Source: a virus. Taken from it: a DNA stretch of 40,456 bases. The stretch is from positions 1-40,456 of IMG/VR virus record IMGVR_UViG_3300042922_001001. One strand, given 5' to 3'. The number at the start of each line of letters is the position of its first letter. Position 1 is the stretch's first letter. The translations under genes were made by a program, and so were the position numbers. The notes below the pieces were generated by a model. It did not search any database. It saw nothing but the letters and a program-made list of their open reading frames with translations, and was not told the DNA's origin. Positions 31,477-38,892 of the stretch are shown here, in pieces.

Positions 31477-32768
31477 CGCATCTCTCCGGTCTGTGAGTCG
31501 TGCGGGGGCGTCCCCCAGTTGTTGAATCCGGCCGTGCCGTGGCTGTTCCACTCCACCGCGCGTGAGAACTGGCCCTGCCACGCGAGGTTGACCTCACCCG
31601 TGTTCCCATGGCGGTTCTTCGCGACATCGATGATGAGTTGCTGATTCTCTCCTTCGCCCTCGCGGCGGAGCAGCAGGACCACATCGGCGTCCTGCTCGAT
31701 GGCGCCAGACTCGCGCAGGTCGGACAGCTTCGGCTTCGACAGCGTCGTCGCCTCGCTGTTGCGGTTGAGCTGTGACAGCGCGATGACGGGGATCTGCATG
31801 TCCTTCGCCATGAGCTTGAGACGGCGGGAGAAGTCGGAGACCTGGAGGTGACGGTCCATGCGCTCGCGGCTGGTCATCAGCTGCATGTAGTCGACGATCG
31901 CGCCGGCGAGGTCGCCCTTGCGAGACACCTGGCGGACGAACTGGCGCACGTCTGTCGCGGAGACCGACGAGCGGTCATCGATCGCGATGCGCAGCTCGTC
32001 GAGGGTCCCTCGCCCCGCGTTGAACTTGTCCCACTCGTGTACCTGCATCCGGGCGTCGCGGATGCGTCCGACGTTGATGAGCAGCCGTTCAGCGACGACT
32101 CGGGCGACGAGCTCGGTCTCGGTCATCTCGAGGCTTGAGAAGGCCACGTAGCCTGACGCGGCGAGAGTCGCCGCGATCTGGCCCGCGACGACGGTCTTGC
32201 CCTGACCTGGCCGCGCGGCGACGACGTAGACCGCGCCAGGTCGGAAGCCGCCGATGAGGCCGTTGAGCGAGTCCCACGGCGAGGGCACGAAGACACGGTC
32301 CTCCCTCATCTTCGACAGCAGCGCCGGGATGATGTCACGCACCAGACGGACGCCTTCCCCGCCGTCGCCGATGGCGTCCTCGAGCAGCTTGCGCGCGCGT
32401 TCCGCGACATCGACCGGGTCGTCAGCAGGCCCGATGTTCGCGAGGCCCGCGCCGGCTGCGGCGAGGCGACGTCGGAGGGAGTGCTGCTTGACCCGGTCGG
32501 CGTAGTAGCCCGCGGAGGCGACTGAGACGGCCGTGTCGGTGAGCTTGAAGATCACGTCGGCCCGGTCGGCGAAACGCTCAGCGAGCGTGAAAGCCTCGAC
32601 GGGCTTCTGCGCCGCGAACATCTCGGTCATGGCAGCGAACACGTCTCCGCGGAACGGTTCGTAGAAGTCGTCACCGGTGAGCCCGGCGAGCTCGTCGATG
32701 CAGTTGCCGTTGGAGATCAGGACGCAGGCGAGGACAGCCTCTTCGGCCTCCTGCACAAGGTCAACCAT
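31473..32768 (-). CDS. dnaB-like: replicative DNA helicase (DnaB family)
   Basis: 431 aa. N-terminal DnaB domain (QEAEEAVLACVLISNGNCID, then YYADRVKQHSLRR) and C-terminal RecA-type motor: Walker A ARPGQGKT at 185-192, SLEMTETELVARV, IVDYMQLM, LSQLNRNSE and SDLRESGAIEQDADVV. Complete motifs indicate an active hexameric helicase for phage replication. The ATG at 32768 has GGAGGG upstream and overlaps the loader gene by 8 bases. An upstream in-frame extension is a different-looking Ser/Thr/Arg stretch and is rejected. Confidence 0.93.
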   Translation of the reverse strand: MVDLVQEAEEAVLACVLISNGNCIDELAGLTGDDFYEPFRGDVFAAMTEMFAAQKPVEAFTLAERFADRADVIFKLTDTAVSVASAGYYADRVKQHSLRRRLAAAGAGLANIGPADDPVDVAERARKLLEDAIGDGGEGVRLVRDIIPALLSKMREDRVFVPSPWDSLNGLIGGFRPGAVYVVAARPGQGKTVVAGQIAATLAASGYVAFSSLEMTETELVARVVAERLLINVGRIRDARMQVHEWDKFNAGRGTLDELRIAIDDRSSVSATDVRQFVRQVSRKGDLAGAIVDYMQLMTSRERMDRHLQVSDFSRRLKLMAKDMQIPVIALSQLNRNSEATTLSKPKLSDLRESGAIEQDADVVLLLRREGEGENQQLIIDVAKNRHGNTGEVNLAWQGQFSRAVEWNSHGTAGFNNWGTPPHDSQTGEMR

Positions 32769-33081
32769 TTGCGCCCTCCTGCACGTCTTGCCATGCCTCG
32801 TACTGCTCTCGGGACATTCCGCGCGGGCCGCCGATGACGGGGCGTCCGTTGCGGAAGAGGAATCCGTCGCGGATATCGTCCGGCGCAGAGCTGCGCCGAA
32901 TGTCGGCGGGCCACAGACGGCGTGACTCCGTCTTGAAGTGCTCGGTGGCCGCGTCCATCGCCTGGTCGTAATCCACGTCACCAACGAGGGTGAACCACGC
33001 TTCGACTTCCAGGTCAGTGGGTTCCCCGCCCTGCACCGAGTGCACGAACACCAGCACCTTCGCCATCTCCGACTTCAACAT
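32761..33081 (-). CDS. helicase-loader-like protein (G39P-like)
   Basis: 106 aa. The N-terminal 60 residues match the shape of the phage helicase loader/inhibitor family (SPP1 G39P): KVLVFVHSVQGGEPTDLEVEAWFTLVGDVDYDQAMDAATEHF, then RRLWPADI. The C-terminus is polar. It lies directly before DnaB and after the initiator, as in SPP1 (gp38, gp39, gp40). ATG at 33081 has GGGAGAA before it. The gene overlaps the initiator's 3' end by 68 bases. Confidence 0.65.
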   Translation of the reverse strand: MLKSEMAKVLVFVHSVQGGEPTDLEVEAWFTLVGDVDYDQAMDAATEHFKTESRRLWPADIRRSSAPDDIRDGFLFRNGRPVIGGPRGMSREQYEAWQDVQEGANG

Positions 33082-33916
33082 CGTTCTTCTCCCGCTCTGC
33101 GTAGCGCTCAACGAGCGACATCGCGTTGTCTTGGCGCTGCTGCGCGTAGGTCTTCGTGCTGGCCGACGATGAGCCCCGTCTCGCTGCTAGTGCGAGCTGG
33201 TCGTATTTCTCGCGCAGCTTGGACATGCTCAGGATGTTTGCCCGCCAGAACTCGTCGTTCTGGCACCACCGGATCGCGTTGGCAACCTGCTCAGTCGTTT
33301 TACCGTCGCGGTCGAGCAGGAGCCGAGCGGCGTCACGGTTCTTCTTGGTGCGCCTAGGGGGTCGGCCTCCATTGCCAGCGATCTCGGCATCGAGAAGATC
33401 CAGGAGTTCGTCGATTTCGGGTCGAGGAGTCGCGTCAGCGACTTCCGACGAAGAAGACTGTTCCTCTGTTCCTCTGTTCCCCTGTTCCCCTGTTCCAGGC
33501 GCGAAGATTCGCGAATGCTCGCGAGAAGTCCCGCCACTTTCGCGAATGTCGGAATCTCCGTAGTTCAACGTGCCGTCTGGTCTGGGGTTTCTTCCTTTCT
33601 GTGGCTTGTCGACGCGCTGGACCTGTTCCCAGAACGACAGGAACAGCAGTTGCGTCCCGTCTGCCTCGTATCGCCACACCAAACCGGCTTGTTGCAGGCT
33701 TCCGAGCGCTTCGGAAACCCTCGCGAGGGTTCGCGAAGGTTCCCGGGCTAGGTCGCGCATGAAGAGGTCACCGCAGATCAGGGCGAGGTCGTCTCGTCCC
33801 ACGCCGTTGTCATCGACGTAGGACTCCAGCGCCTTGAGGACGAGGCGAGCATCCCAGTCGACTGAGGCCACGCGTTCTGAGCGCCAGAACTCGGGCTTGG
33901 TTCCACGGATCCGCAT
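33014..33916 (-). CDS. replication initiator / replisome organizer
   Basis: 300 aa. N-terminal winged-helix region (MRIRGTKPEFWRSERVASVD, then DDNGVGRDDLALICGDLF). A low-complexity linker (about 125-155) follows, and a C-terminal DnaD-like part ends in NDEFWRANILSMSKLREKYDQL. Such proteins open the origin and recruit helicase via a loader. The linker is encoded by short tandem repeats (33458-33497) and the gene carries five TCGCGA sites, a likely origin as in lambda O. The ATG overlaps the upstream 24-aa ORF stop (TGATG). Confidence 0.82.
   Translation of the reverse strand: MRIRGTKPEFWRSERVASVDWDARLVLKALESYVDDNGVGRDDLALICGDLFMRDLAREPSRTLARVSEALGSLQQAGLVWRYEADGTQLLFLSFWEQVQRVDKPQKGRNPRPDGTLNYGDSDIRESGGTSREHSRIFAPGTGEQGNRGTEEQSSSSEVADATPRPEIDELLDLLDAEIAGNGGRPPRRTKKNRDAARLLLDRDGKTTEQVANAIRWCQNDEFWRANILSMSKLREKYDQLALAARRGSSSASTKTYAQQRQDNAMSLVERYAEREKNDVEVGDGEGAGVRALGAGRGTH
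33458..33497. repeat. five tandem 8-bp units in the initiator gene
   Basis: CTGTTCCT, CTGTTCCT, CTGTTCCC, CTGTTCCC, CTGTTCCA run head to tail at 33458-33497. The 8-base unit is out of phase with codons, so three units make one eight-codon period in the linker of the protein. DNA-level function or slippage origin is possible. Confidence 0.75.
33509..33736. promoter_or_regulatory. candidate replication origin (TCGCGA cluster)
   Basis: TCGCGA occurs at 33509, 33519, 33540, 33721 and 33731. Two pairs are 10 bp apart, about one helical turn, and several are extended palindromes such as ATTCGCGAAT. They are inside the initiator gene and beside the tandem repeats. Initiator genes of many phages carry their own origin; binding is inferred. 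Confidence 0.5.
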
Positions 33917-33990
33917 CAGGAGCCCGGTCCCGTTCGTTCGCAGGTAAGGACCGGCATCATCGTCTCCGCGTTGACATTCACGCTGGCCAT
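33916..33990 (-). CDS. 24-aa coupled small ORF
   Basis: ATG at 33990 to TGA at 33916-33918. Both ends are single-base stop/start overlaps (TGATG) with the upstream 267-aa gene and the downstream initiator. The product is a short polar peptide with one Cys (MPVLTCERTGPGS end). It may serve mainly as a translational coupler. Too short for homology. Confidence 0.55.
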   Translation of the reverse strand: MASVNVNAETMMPVLTCERTGPGS

Positions 33991-34793
33991 CAGGCGTCCG
34001 CCCATCCGGGGTAGCACGAGGTCCCCTCGACGAAAGCGGTCAGCTCGGGGTGTGAGTTGCCGCGCCAGTCGGGGTCGTCAACCGTGAGTTCTCCCGCGGC
34101 GAGGGCAGTGCGTACCCACTCGTCCGCGCGGTCGCCTGCGGCTCGCATGTGCGGGTGCGGGGTCGCATGCACGTCGAGGGCGAGATCGTGGTGCCCGTTG
34201 CGCGCGTGCCTGCGCAATAGGGTCTCGGCCGTGTCGATGATGGCTTTCGCTCGCGTCATGCCCCGCAGAACTCGCCGCGGCAACGGCCTTCCCTGTGAGC
34301 GGTACTCGGACACGGCGATGAATATCTCGGGGAAGTAGGCCAGCACCCTGTCGCTGTCGCCGTCCACTCGGTACGGGATGCGACGAGCGGCGCTCCGTTC
34401 GCGCCCCGGGGCGAGCACGTCCGGGTCGCCTCCTCGGGCGAGGCAGACCGCGTGGTACATGTCGGGCGCGATCTCCTCGGCACTCTCGATGGAGAACACG
34501 TTGTGGTCGTCCGTCGAGTTGACCACGCGGATCTGCGGTTCGCCCTGCAGCGTGAGCACGCCGTGGTCGATGAAGCAGGATTGCTCGATCGCCACGGAGC
34601 CCACGTTGCGGCGAAACTCGACCATGTCGGGATCGAGGTCCTCTTCGCCGTCCACGCGTAGAAGATCGACCCACGTCAGGTCGGGATCCGCCCACGCGGG
34701 TCGGACCGCGGCGATCGACTCCACGTGCTCGGCGAACCACCGAGAGAGCTCGACCTTGTCGATCCAGTGGTTCTGGGGTGTTTTCGCGGTCAT
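33990..34793 (-). CDS. hypothetical early protein, 267 aa
   Basis: Soluble alpha/beta protein. Recognisable stretches are the N-terminal DKVELSRWFAEHVESIAAV, a central strand set (VAIEQSCFIDHGVLTLQG), a helix pair around RGMTRAKAIIDTAETLLRRHA, and DVHATPHPHMRAAGDRADEW. No known motif. It sits immediately upstream of the initiator unit, so a replication or host-takeover role is possible. Function unknown. Confidence 0.7.
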   Translation of the reverse strand: MTAKTPQNHWIDKVELSRWFAEHVESIAAVRPAWADPDLTWVDLLRVDGEEDLDPDMVEFRRNVGSVAIEQSCFIDHGVLTLQGEPQIRVVNSTDDHNVFSIESAEEIAPDMYHAVCLARGGDPDVLAPGRERSAARRIPYRVDGDSDRVLAYFPEIFIAVSEYRSQGRPLPRRVLRGMTRAKAIIDTAETLLRRHARNGHHDLALDVHATPHPHMRAAGDRADEWVRTALAAGELTVDDPDWRGNSHPELTAFVEGTSCYPGWADA

Positions 34794-35245
34794 GCCTTTG
34801 CTTCCTCGATCGCGATGAACGTGGCCGTCTCGGTGTTGTCTTCAGTGGCGATCAGTAGCCACGTGCCGAGGAACGTGTGCCACGAGCGGTGCGGTTCGCG
34901 GGTGTACCGGGCTTTCACGCGCTGGTCGATCGGGAGGCTGCACCAGCGGTGCCGGTGCAGCGGGCACCGCTCGGCCGGATGTGCGAGGTAGTCGGGTGTT
35001 GGCGCTGCGGAGCCTTCGGCTTCCCACGTGGCGAGGTGGTGGAGGGTTCCGAGCGGCGCGTTCCGAACTCGCGCCTCGTAGTAGGGGAGTCGCAGCAACC
35101 TGCCGTCCTGGAACTCCGCGTTGTCCACGATCTGCGGGGCGAGAGCCTCGATGCGGGCCGCGGCCGCGTCGATCTGTTCCCGGAGGTACAACAGTTCGTT
35201 TACGCCCGAGACGGTTGCGCGGGGGTGGAGGGTCAACGTCGTCAT
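34790..35245 (-). CDS. hypothetical early protein, 151 aa
   Basis: N-terminal coiled helix (LLYLREQIDAAAARIEALAPQI), a middle polar region, and a Cys/His/Trp-rich centre (ERCPLHRHRWCSLPIDQRVKARY) that could bind zinc. C-terminal strand SWHTFLGTWLLIATEDN. Overlaps its neighbours by four bases on each side. No known family. Confidence 0.65.
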   Translation of the reverse strand: MTTLTLHPRATVSGVNELLYLREQIDAAAARIEALAPQIVDNAEFQDGRLLRLPYYEARVRNAPLGTLHHLATWEAEGSAAPTPDYLAHPAERCPLHRHRWCSLPIDQRVKARYTREPHRSWHTFLGTWLLIATEDNTETATFIAIEEAKA

Positions 35246-35550
35246 GCCGTCACCTCGAACATAAGCGCCCGGAGCTTGCCCGGGTAGACCTTCTCAGCCT
35301 CGGTGACGACGGCCTCGATCTGATCGAGCAGGGACCGCAACACCGCGAACTCGCGCACCGCGTCGCCACTGTCGATGCGCCAGTCCCATTCGAACGAGTA
35401 GCTCAGGAGCTCGTCGCCCTTGTAGGGGTCGAGAGCGATGCGCACGTCGATGTCGTTGCCGTCCGCCGTGGCGACGTCGAGAACACCGGCGTGGAGGGTG
35501 TGGCCGTCTTCGTCCCGGGCGTCGCACCAGGTGAACTCGCACGCGCTCAC
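35242..35550 (-). CDS. hypothetical early protein, 102 aa
   Basis: A small alpha/beta protein: CEFTWCDARDEDGHTLHAGV, strands VDIDVRIALD-like, then a long helix REFAVLRSLLDQIEAVVTEAEKV. The paired Cys and His near the N-terminus may bind metal. Overlaps both neighbours by four bases (GTGA/ATGA type). Function unknown. Confidence 0.65.
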   Translation of the reverse strand: MSACEFTWCDARDEDGHTLHAGVLDVATADGNDIDVRIALDPYKGDELLSYSFEWDWRIDSGDAVREFAVLRSLLDQIEAVVTEAEKVYPGKLRALMFEVTA

Positions 35551-35966
35551 AGGGTCACCCCCGCCTCGGCAGCAGCGGAAAGGATCTGCGCGAACACGGC
35601 TTCGACGTGCTGAGTCTGGATCCAGAACTCATCGTCGGCATGTGCGACGCGGACGGACTCGACGGCGTGAGCCACGATGCCGGTGGCCGTGATCGCGGTC
35701 TCCCGGACGATCGACACTCGGGCGATGTCGGTCTCGCTGAGCGTGGCGCTCTCGTTAATCCAGTAGCCGCCGTCGTGGTCTTCCCAACTCCGGTCGTAGT
35801 CGGCACGATCAGCCCACGAGGGTCCGGGCGCCAGTGCGTCTGCCTGCTCGGGGGTGATCTTCCGTGCCGGCGGAGTGAAGAATCCGACCGCGTCGAGTTT
35901 CGCGAGTAGAGGGTCGCGCAGGGACTCGCGAGCCTCGGGCTCCTGTGAGATGATCGGGGTGTTCAT
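35547..35966 (-). CDS. hypothetical early protein, 139 aa
   Basis: Soluble acidic protein starting MNTPIISQEPEARESLRD. Contains TPEQADALAPGPSWADRADYD, strand-rich ISATGIVAHAVESVRVAH and a final helix ending AAAEAGVTL. The ATG is preceded by CTACGAAAGG, the same leader as the next gene to the right (36063-36518). A GTG at 36059 with GGAGG before it would add 31 residues, but these cross the hairpin at 35992-36022, so I prefer the shorter form. Function unknown. Confidence 0.6.
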   Translation of the reverse strand: MNTPIISQEPEARESLRDPLLAKLDAVGFFTPPARKITPEQADALAPGPSWADRADYDRSWEDHDGGYWINESATLSETDIARVSIVRETAITATGIVAHAVESVRVAHADDEFWIQTQHVEAVFAQILSAAAEAGVTL

Positions 35967-35991
35967 TTCGATGCCTTTCGTAGGTGTCTGG

Positions 35992-36022
35992 CCGCCCGTT
36001 GCTGCTCCAACAGCACGGGCGG
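35992..36022 (+). terminator. plus-strand terminator inside the early operon
   Basis: A 7-bp stem (35992-35998 with 36016-36022), a one-base bulge, a 5-bp stem (TGCTG/CAGCA) and a 6-base loop, followed on the plus strand by TTTCTT. The operon runs the other way, so this faces antisense transcripts. On the minus strand there is no T tract. Confidence 0.55.
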
Positions 36023-36062
36023 TTTCTTCGTGTTGTGCGTGTGCGTGTGGGGTGCTCACAGT

Positions 36063-36518
36063 TCAAACCTCCGCGTACTTCGCTTGCTCGGCCGCGAGAA
36101 CGTTTTGGAGCTTTGCGATGCGGTCGTGGATCCTGCGCTTGCGGCGCTCTCGGCTTGCCTCGGCGACCGTTCGCCACTGCGGGGTGCACTCGATGACCTC
36201 GGCTTCACCGCCCCAGTGACGGATGAGGTCCGCTCGAGATTGCGCGGCCGACCGCGAAAGATAGACGCGCCTGGTCGAGGGGAAGAAGAACGGTCGCACC
36301 TCACCCCATCGCTCGATGCTGTACTCGTTCCAGCCCTCGGGGTCCTTTTCCGGGGCCCAGCCGTGGTCGTCGCCTTCCGGGTGATGCTCGTCCTCATCGG
36401 AGTCGGCGTCCGTGGTGTTGACGGCCATGTACAGACGGGTAGGAGTGCTCATGATGCGTCCCCCTGGACGAGCGCTCACGCTGGTGTCTTTTTGCATGTC
36501 GGGAGCGATGTCGCTCAT
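36063..36518 (-). CDS. hypothetical early protein, 151 aa
   Basis: An N-terminal polar and acidic half (about 35-65), then a folded-looking block with WNEYSIERWGEVRPFFFPSTRRVYLSRSAAQSRADL and a basic C-terminal coiled helix (SRERRKRRIHDRIAKLQNV). GAAAGG precedes the ATG within a CTACGAAAGG leader. An internal ATG (MSTPTRLYMAV) is possible. It is the second gene of the early operon after the AlpA-like protein. Function unknown. Confidence 0.65.
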   Translation of the reverse strand: MSDIAPDMQKDTSVSARPGGRIMSTPTRLYMAVNTTDADSDEDEHHPEGDDHGWAPEKDPEGWNEYSIERWGEVRPFFFPSTRRVYLSRSAAQSRADLIRHWGGEAEVIECTPQWRTVAEASRERRKRRIHDRIAKLQNVLAAEQAKYAEV

Positions 36519-36563
36519 GTCGAACCTTTCGTAGATGGGGTTAAAAGACGCTGCGTGAGGCGT

Positions 36564-36797
36564 TCACGTACGCTCGGGCAGGCCAGCGACATAGCGATCA
36601 GTGCTCCCACCCGTATCGAGTGATTCGAGCCAGGCGAGAACGTCCTCCCGCTGGTACAGCACTCGGCCACCTGCACGCCGGTACTTGGGCCCCTTCCCCT
36701 CGCTTGCCCATCGGGCAAGCGTCGGCGCAGAGACTCGGGTGAAATCTGCGACCTCCCGGCGGGTTGCGATCGCAGGCAAGGTGTCGAGCTTCGACAT
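36564..36797 (-). CDS. AlpA/excisionase-like HTH protein, 77 aa
   Basis: HTH at about residues 13-32: TRREVADFTRVSAPTLARWASEG, then a wing (YRRAGGRVLYQREDVLAWLES) as in AlpA/Xis and helix-turn-helix domain 17 proteins. First gene of the early leftward operon, as expected for a lytic excisionase or Cro-like regulator. ATG 36809 is an alternative start. It is divergent from the repressor and probably transcribed from the promoter at 36861-36889. A related protein is at 1218-1418. Confidence 0.75.
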   Translation of the reverse strand: MSKLDTLPAIATRREVADFTRVSAPTLARWASEGKGPKYRRAGGRVLYQREDVLAWLESLDTGGSTDRYVAGLPERT

Positions 36798-36812
36798 AGC
36801 TGTATCCATTCT

Positions 36813-36841
36813 TTGACAACTCAGTTCTTCACATGTAGGCA
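36813..36841 (+). promoter_or_regulatory. promoter reading toward the repressor
   Basis: TTGACA (36813-36818), a 17-base spacer, TAGGCA (36836-36841). It runs into the repressor region, face to face with the leftward promoter at 36861-36889. Confidence 0.45.
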
Positions 36842-36860
36842 CTTGCGGACTGGTTGGAAA

Positions 36861-36889
36861 AGACTGCACCCCTCCGCGCGTGTTGTCAA
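36861..36889 (-). promoter_or_regulatory. early leftward promoter
   Basis: On the minus strand TTGACA (36884-36889), a 17-base spacer, CAGTCT (36861-36866). It starts about 57 bases upstream of the AlpA-like gene. Its -35 box is in the 8-mer GTTGTCAA (36882-36889), the inverse of TTGACAAC at 36813-36820, a possible operator pair. Confidence 0.55.
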
Positions 36890-36913
36890 GTGGAACTAAC
36901 AGGACTCAGCCGG

Positions 36914-36919
36914 TATGGT
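36914..36919 (+). promoter_or_regulatory. -10 hexamer TATGGT directly before the repressor start
   Basis: TATGGT, six bases, then GTG at 36926: a possible leaderless maintenance promoter for the repressor, in addition to the promoter at 36813. The -35 region (TGGAAC) is poor, so it may need activation. Confidence 0.45.
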
Positions 36920-36925
36920 CATTCC

Positions 36926-37687
36926 GTGACTACCGTGAGGACGCTAAAGGATTGGGAGCGTGAGTATGCGAACCGGATCGTTGATTCGATCAACACGCTT
37001 CGTGAGCGTCGAAAGTGGACCATTCCTCGCCTCCGAGAGGAACTCGCGTCCAACGGCTGGTCGGTGTCCGTCGAGACCTTGAACGGCATCCTGAGCGCTC
37101 GAAAGCGTGGCGCATTTAGCGTGGGCGAGATCTTTGCTTTCGCTCGCGCTCTGGATGTCTCGCCGCTGTACCTGATGAACGGCTTACCTGCATCCGATCC
37201 GCTCCCCGAAGGCCCGTTGCTGCCAGACAGCGACGTTGTGAGCACATATGAGTGGCTGTTCGACTCTCAGCAACGAATCCTCGATGGGAGCGCGATCGGT
37301 TTCATGCCGGAGTATGCCAAAGCAGTGTCCCTGGCGAAGTGGCACAACGCGTTGTGGCTGGCATCCGACGGCCGGTACGGCAAGGAGTACTTGGCGCAGG
37401 ACATCGCCGAGATCGCGCGTCTTCGCGAGCAGTGGCGGGAGTACGACGCGCCCCGCTGGAACGTGCCTAAGCTGCCACCCCTTCCGGATGCGCTTGCCGG
37501 TCTTGATGATGGACCATCACGTCTGCCAACGCGCTCGGCGCCGTGGGTTGAACTCAGCGGCGACGCTTGGATGCAAACCGCAAGAGACTACGTCAGTCGC
37601 ATGGATGCACGGCGAGCAGAGCTAGATCGGCTCGAAAACGCGGGCCGGGGTCCAACCGATAGTTTCCCGGACCACAGAACCGAATGA
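36926..37687 (+). CDS. XRE-family immunity repressor candidate
   Basis: 253 aa. HTH at about 12-65: RIVDSINTLRERRKWTIPRLREELASNG, SVSVETLNGILSARK, then FAFARALDVSPLYLMNG, a typical XRE domain. The C-terminal part is helical and lacks a visible LexA-type protease motif (no clear Ser-Lys pair), so induction may not depend on RecA-type cleavage. Divergent from the AlpA-like early gene, next to the integrase, both typical of a repressor. GTG at 36926 preferred; a TTG at 36854 would add 24 residues. Confidence 0.8.
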   Translation: MTTVRTLKDWEREYANRIVDSINTLRERRKWTIPRLREELASNGWSVSVETLNGILSARKRGAFSVGEIFAFARALDVSPLYLMNGLPASDPLPEGPLLPDSDVVSTYEWLFDSQQRILDGSAIGFMPEYAKAVSLAKWHNALWLASDGRYGKEYLAQDIAEIARLREQWREYDAPRWNVPKLPPLPDALAGLDDGPSRLPTRSAPWVELSGDAWMQTARDYVSRMDARRAELDRLENAGRGPTDSFPDHRTE

Positions 37688-37749
37688 TCGACGCCGTGCA
37701 ACCAGGTGCACGTGGGAAATCCGCAGAAGCCTCATAGGAGGGCAGGCAT

Positions 37750-38892
37750 ATGGCACGGCCGCGAACTCCGCTAAGTAGCTACGGCACGATTCACGCGGCA
37801 CTGGTCGAAACGGGCAAGTGGCGTGCCCGCACTCGCTATCGGTTCGATGACGGCAAGCTGAGGCAGGTAGAGCGCTTCGCGCCAAGCGAGGCGAAGGCGA
37901 AGGCGAAGCTGCGCGCAGCGCTCGTAGACATCCAGGCAACCACGGCAACCGACGTCAGGCGCGAGACCCGCCTCCGGGATCTCGGCGAGCGATTCCTCGC
38001 AGCCAAAGCCGGCCGCGCCCCCCGAACAGTGGAAACCTACGAGCGGGCCGTCAGAAAGATCATTGCGCCCCGAATCGGCGACCTCGCGGTTAGCGAAGCC
38101 ACCCCGGACAGGCTTCAGCGCTTCATCGATACGGTCAGAGAAGACGTGGGGGTTGGCACCGCGAAGACCGTCCGTTCCGTACTGTCCGGCATGCTCGGTC
38201 TCGCAACGAGGGCCGACGCCGTACGCGCTAACCCCGTCCGCGAACTCGCACCGCTCGAGCAGAAAGCAAAGGGCGCGAACCCCATCCCCCTGGACGAACT
38301 CGCGGGCATCCTCGCAAAACTCCGCAGTGACCAGCGAGCTCGTGATCTCGACCTTGTCGACATCGTCGAGTTCATCGCCGGCACCGGCGTTCGCATCGGG
38401 GAGGCGTGCGCGATCGCATGGGAAGACGTCGATCTTGAGGACGGGACGGTCAGTATTCGCGCGAACGCCGTGCGCGCGACGGGCCGCGGATTGATCCGTC
38501 AGACTCACACGAAGACCGAAGCGGGCACGCGGCGCATCCGTGTTCCCGGGAGCGTGCTCGGCATCCTCGGCGACCGCAGGCTCAGAGGAGGTCCTGATCG
38601 AGGGCTCGAGCTTGTTTTCCCTACTTCGATGGGTAATCTTCGGGATCCGCGAAACACCTCTCGGGACTGGGCCGAAGCTCGCGCCCGACTCGGCATCGGC
38701 GACTACTCGTTCCACAGCTTCCGAAAGACTGTCGCGACAGCGCTGGATCAGGCGGGACTCTCGCCCCGCGACATCGCGGAGTACCTCGGACACGCGGACC
38801 CTTCGCTGACGATGGGGACGTACATGTCCAAGACGGTCGGAGGCAGCAGAGCTGCTGATGCCCTAGACGATGTGCTGAGGATCCATCATTAG
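37750..38892 (+). CDS. int: tyrosine integrase
   Basis: 380 aa. N-terminal arm-binding part with YRFDDGKLRQVERF, a core-binding SAM-like domain (TRLRDLGERFLAAKAGRAPRTVETYER), then the catalytic domain: Arg215 (GTGVRIGEA), Lys255 (HTKTEAG), His322-x-x-Arg325 (HSFRKT), His348 (LGHAD) and Tyr358 (GTYMS). All six residues are present, so it should be active. GGAGGGCAGG precedes the ATG. The stop overlaps the PIN gene's stop on the other strand by two bases. Confidence 0.95.
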   Translation: MARPRTPLSSYGTIHAALVETGKWRARTRYRFDDGKLRQVERFAPSEAKAKAKLRAALVDIQATTATDVRRETRLRDLGERFLAAKAGRAPRTVETYERAVRKIIAPRIGDLAVSEATPDRLQRFIDTVREDVGVGTAKTVRSVLSGMLGLATRADAVRANPVRELAPLEQKAKGANPIPLDELAGILAKLRSDQRARDLDLVDIVEFIAGTGVRIGEACAIAWEDVDLEDGTVSIRANAVRATGRGLIRQTHTKTEAGTRRIRVPGSVLGILGDRRLRGGPDRGLELVFPTSMGNLRDPRNTSRDWAEARARLGIGDYSFHSFRKTVATALDQAGLSPRDIAEYLGHADPSLTMGTYMSKTVGGSRAADALDDVLRIHH

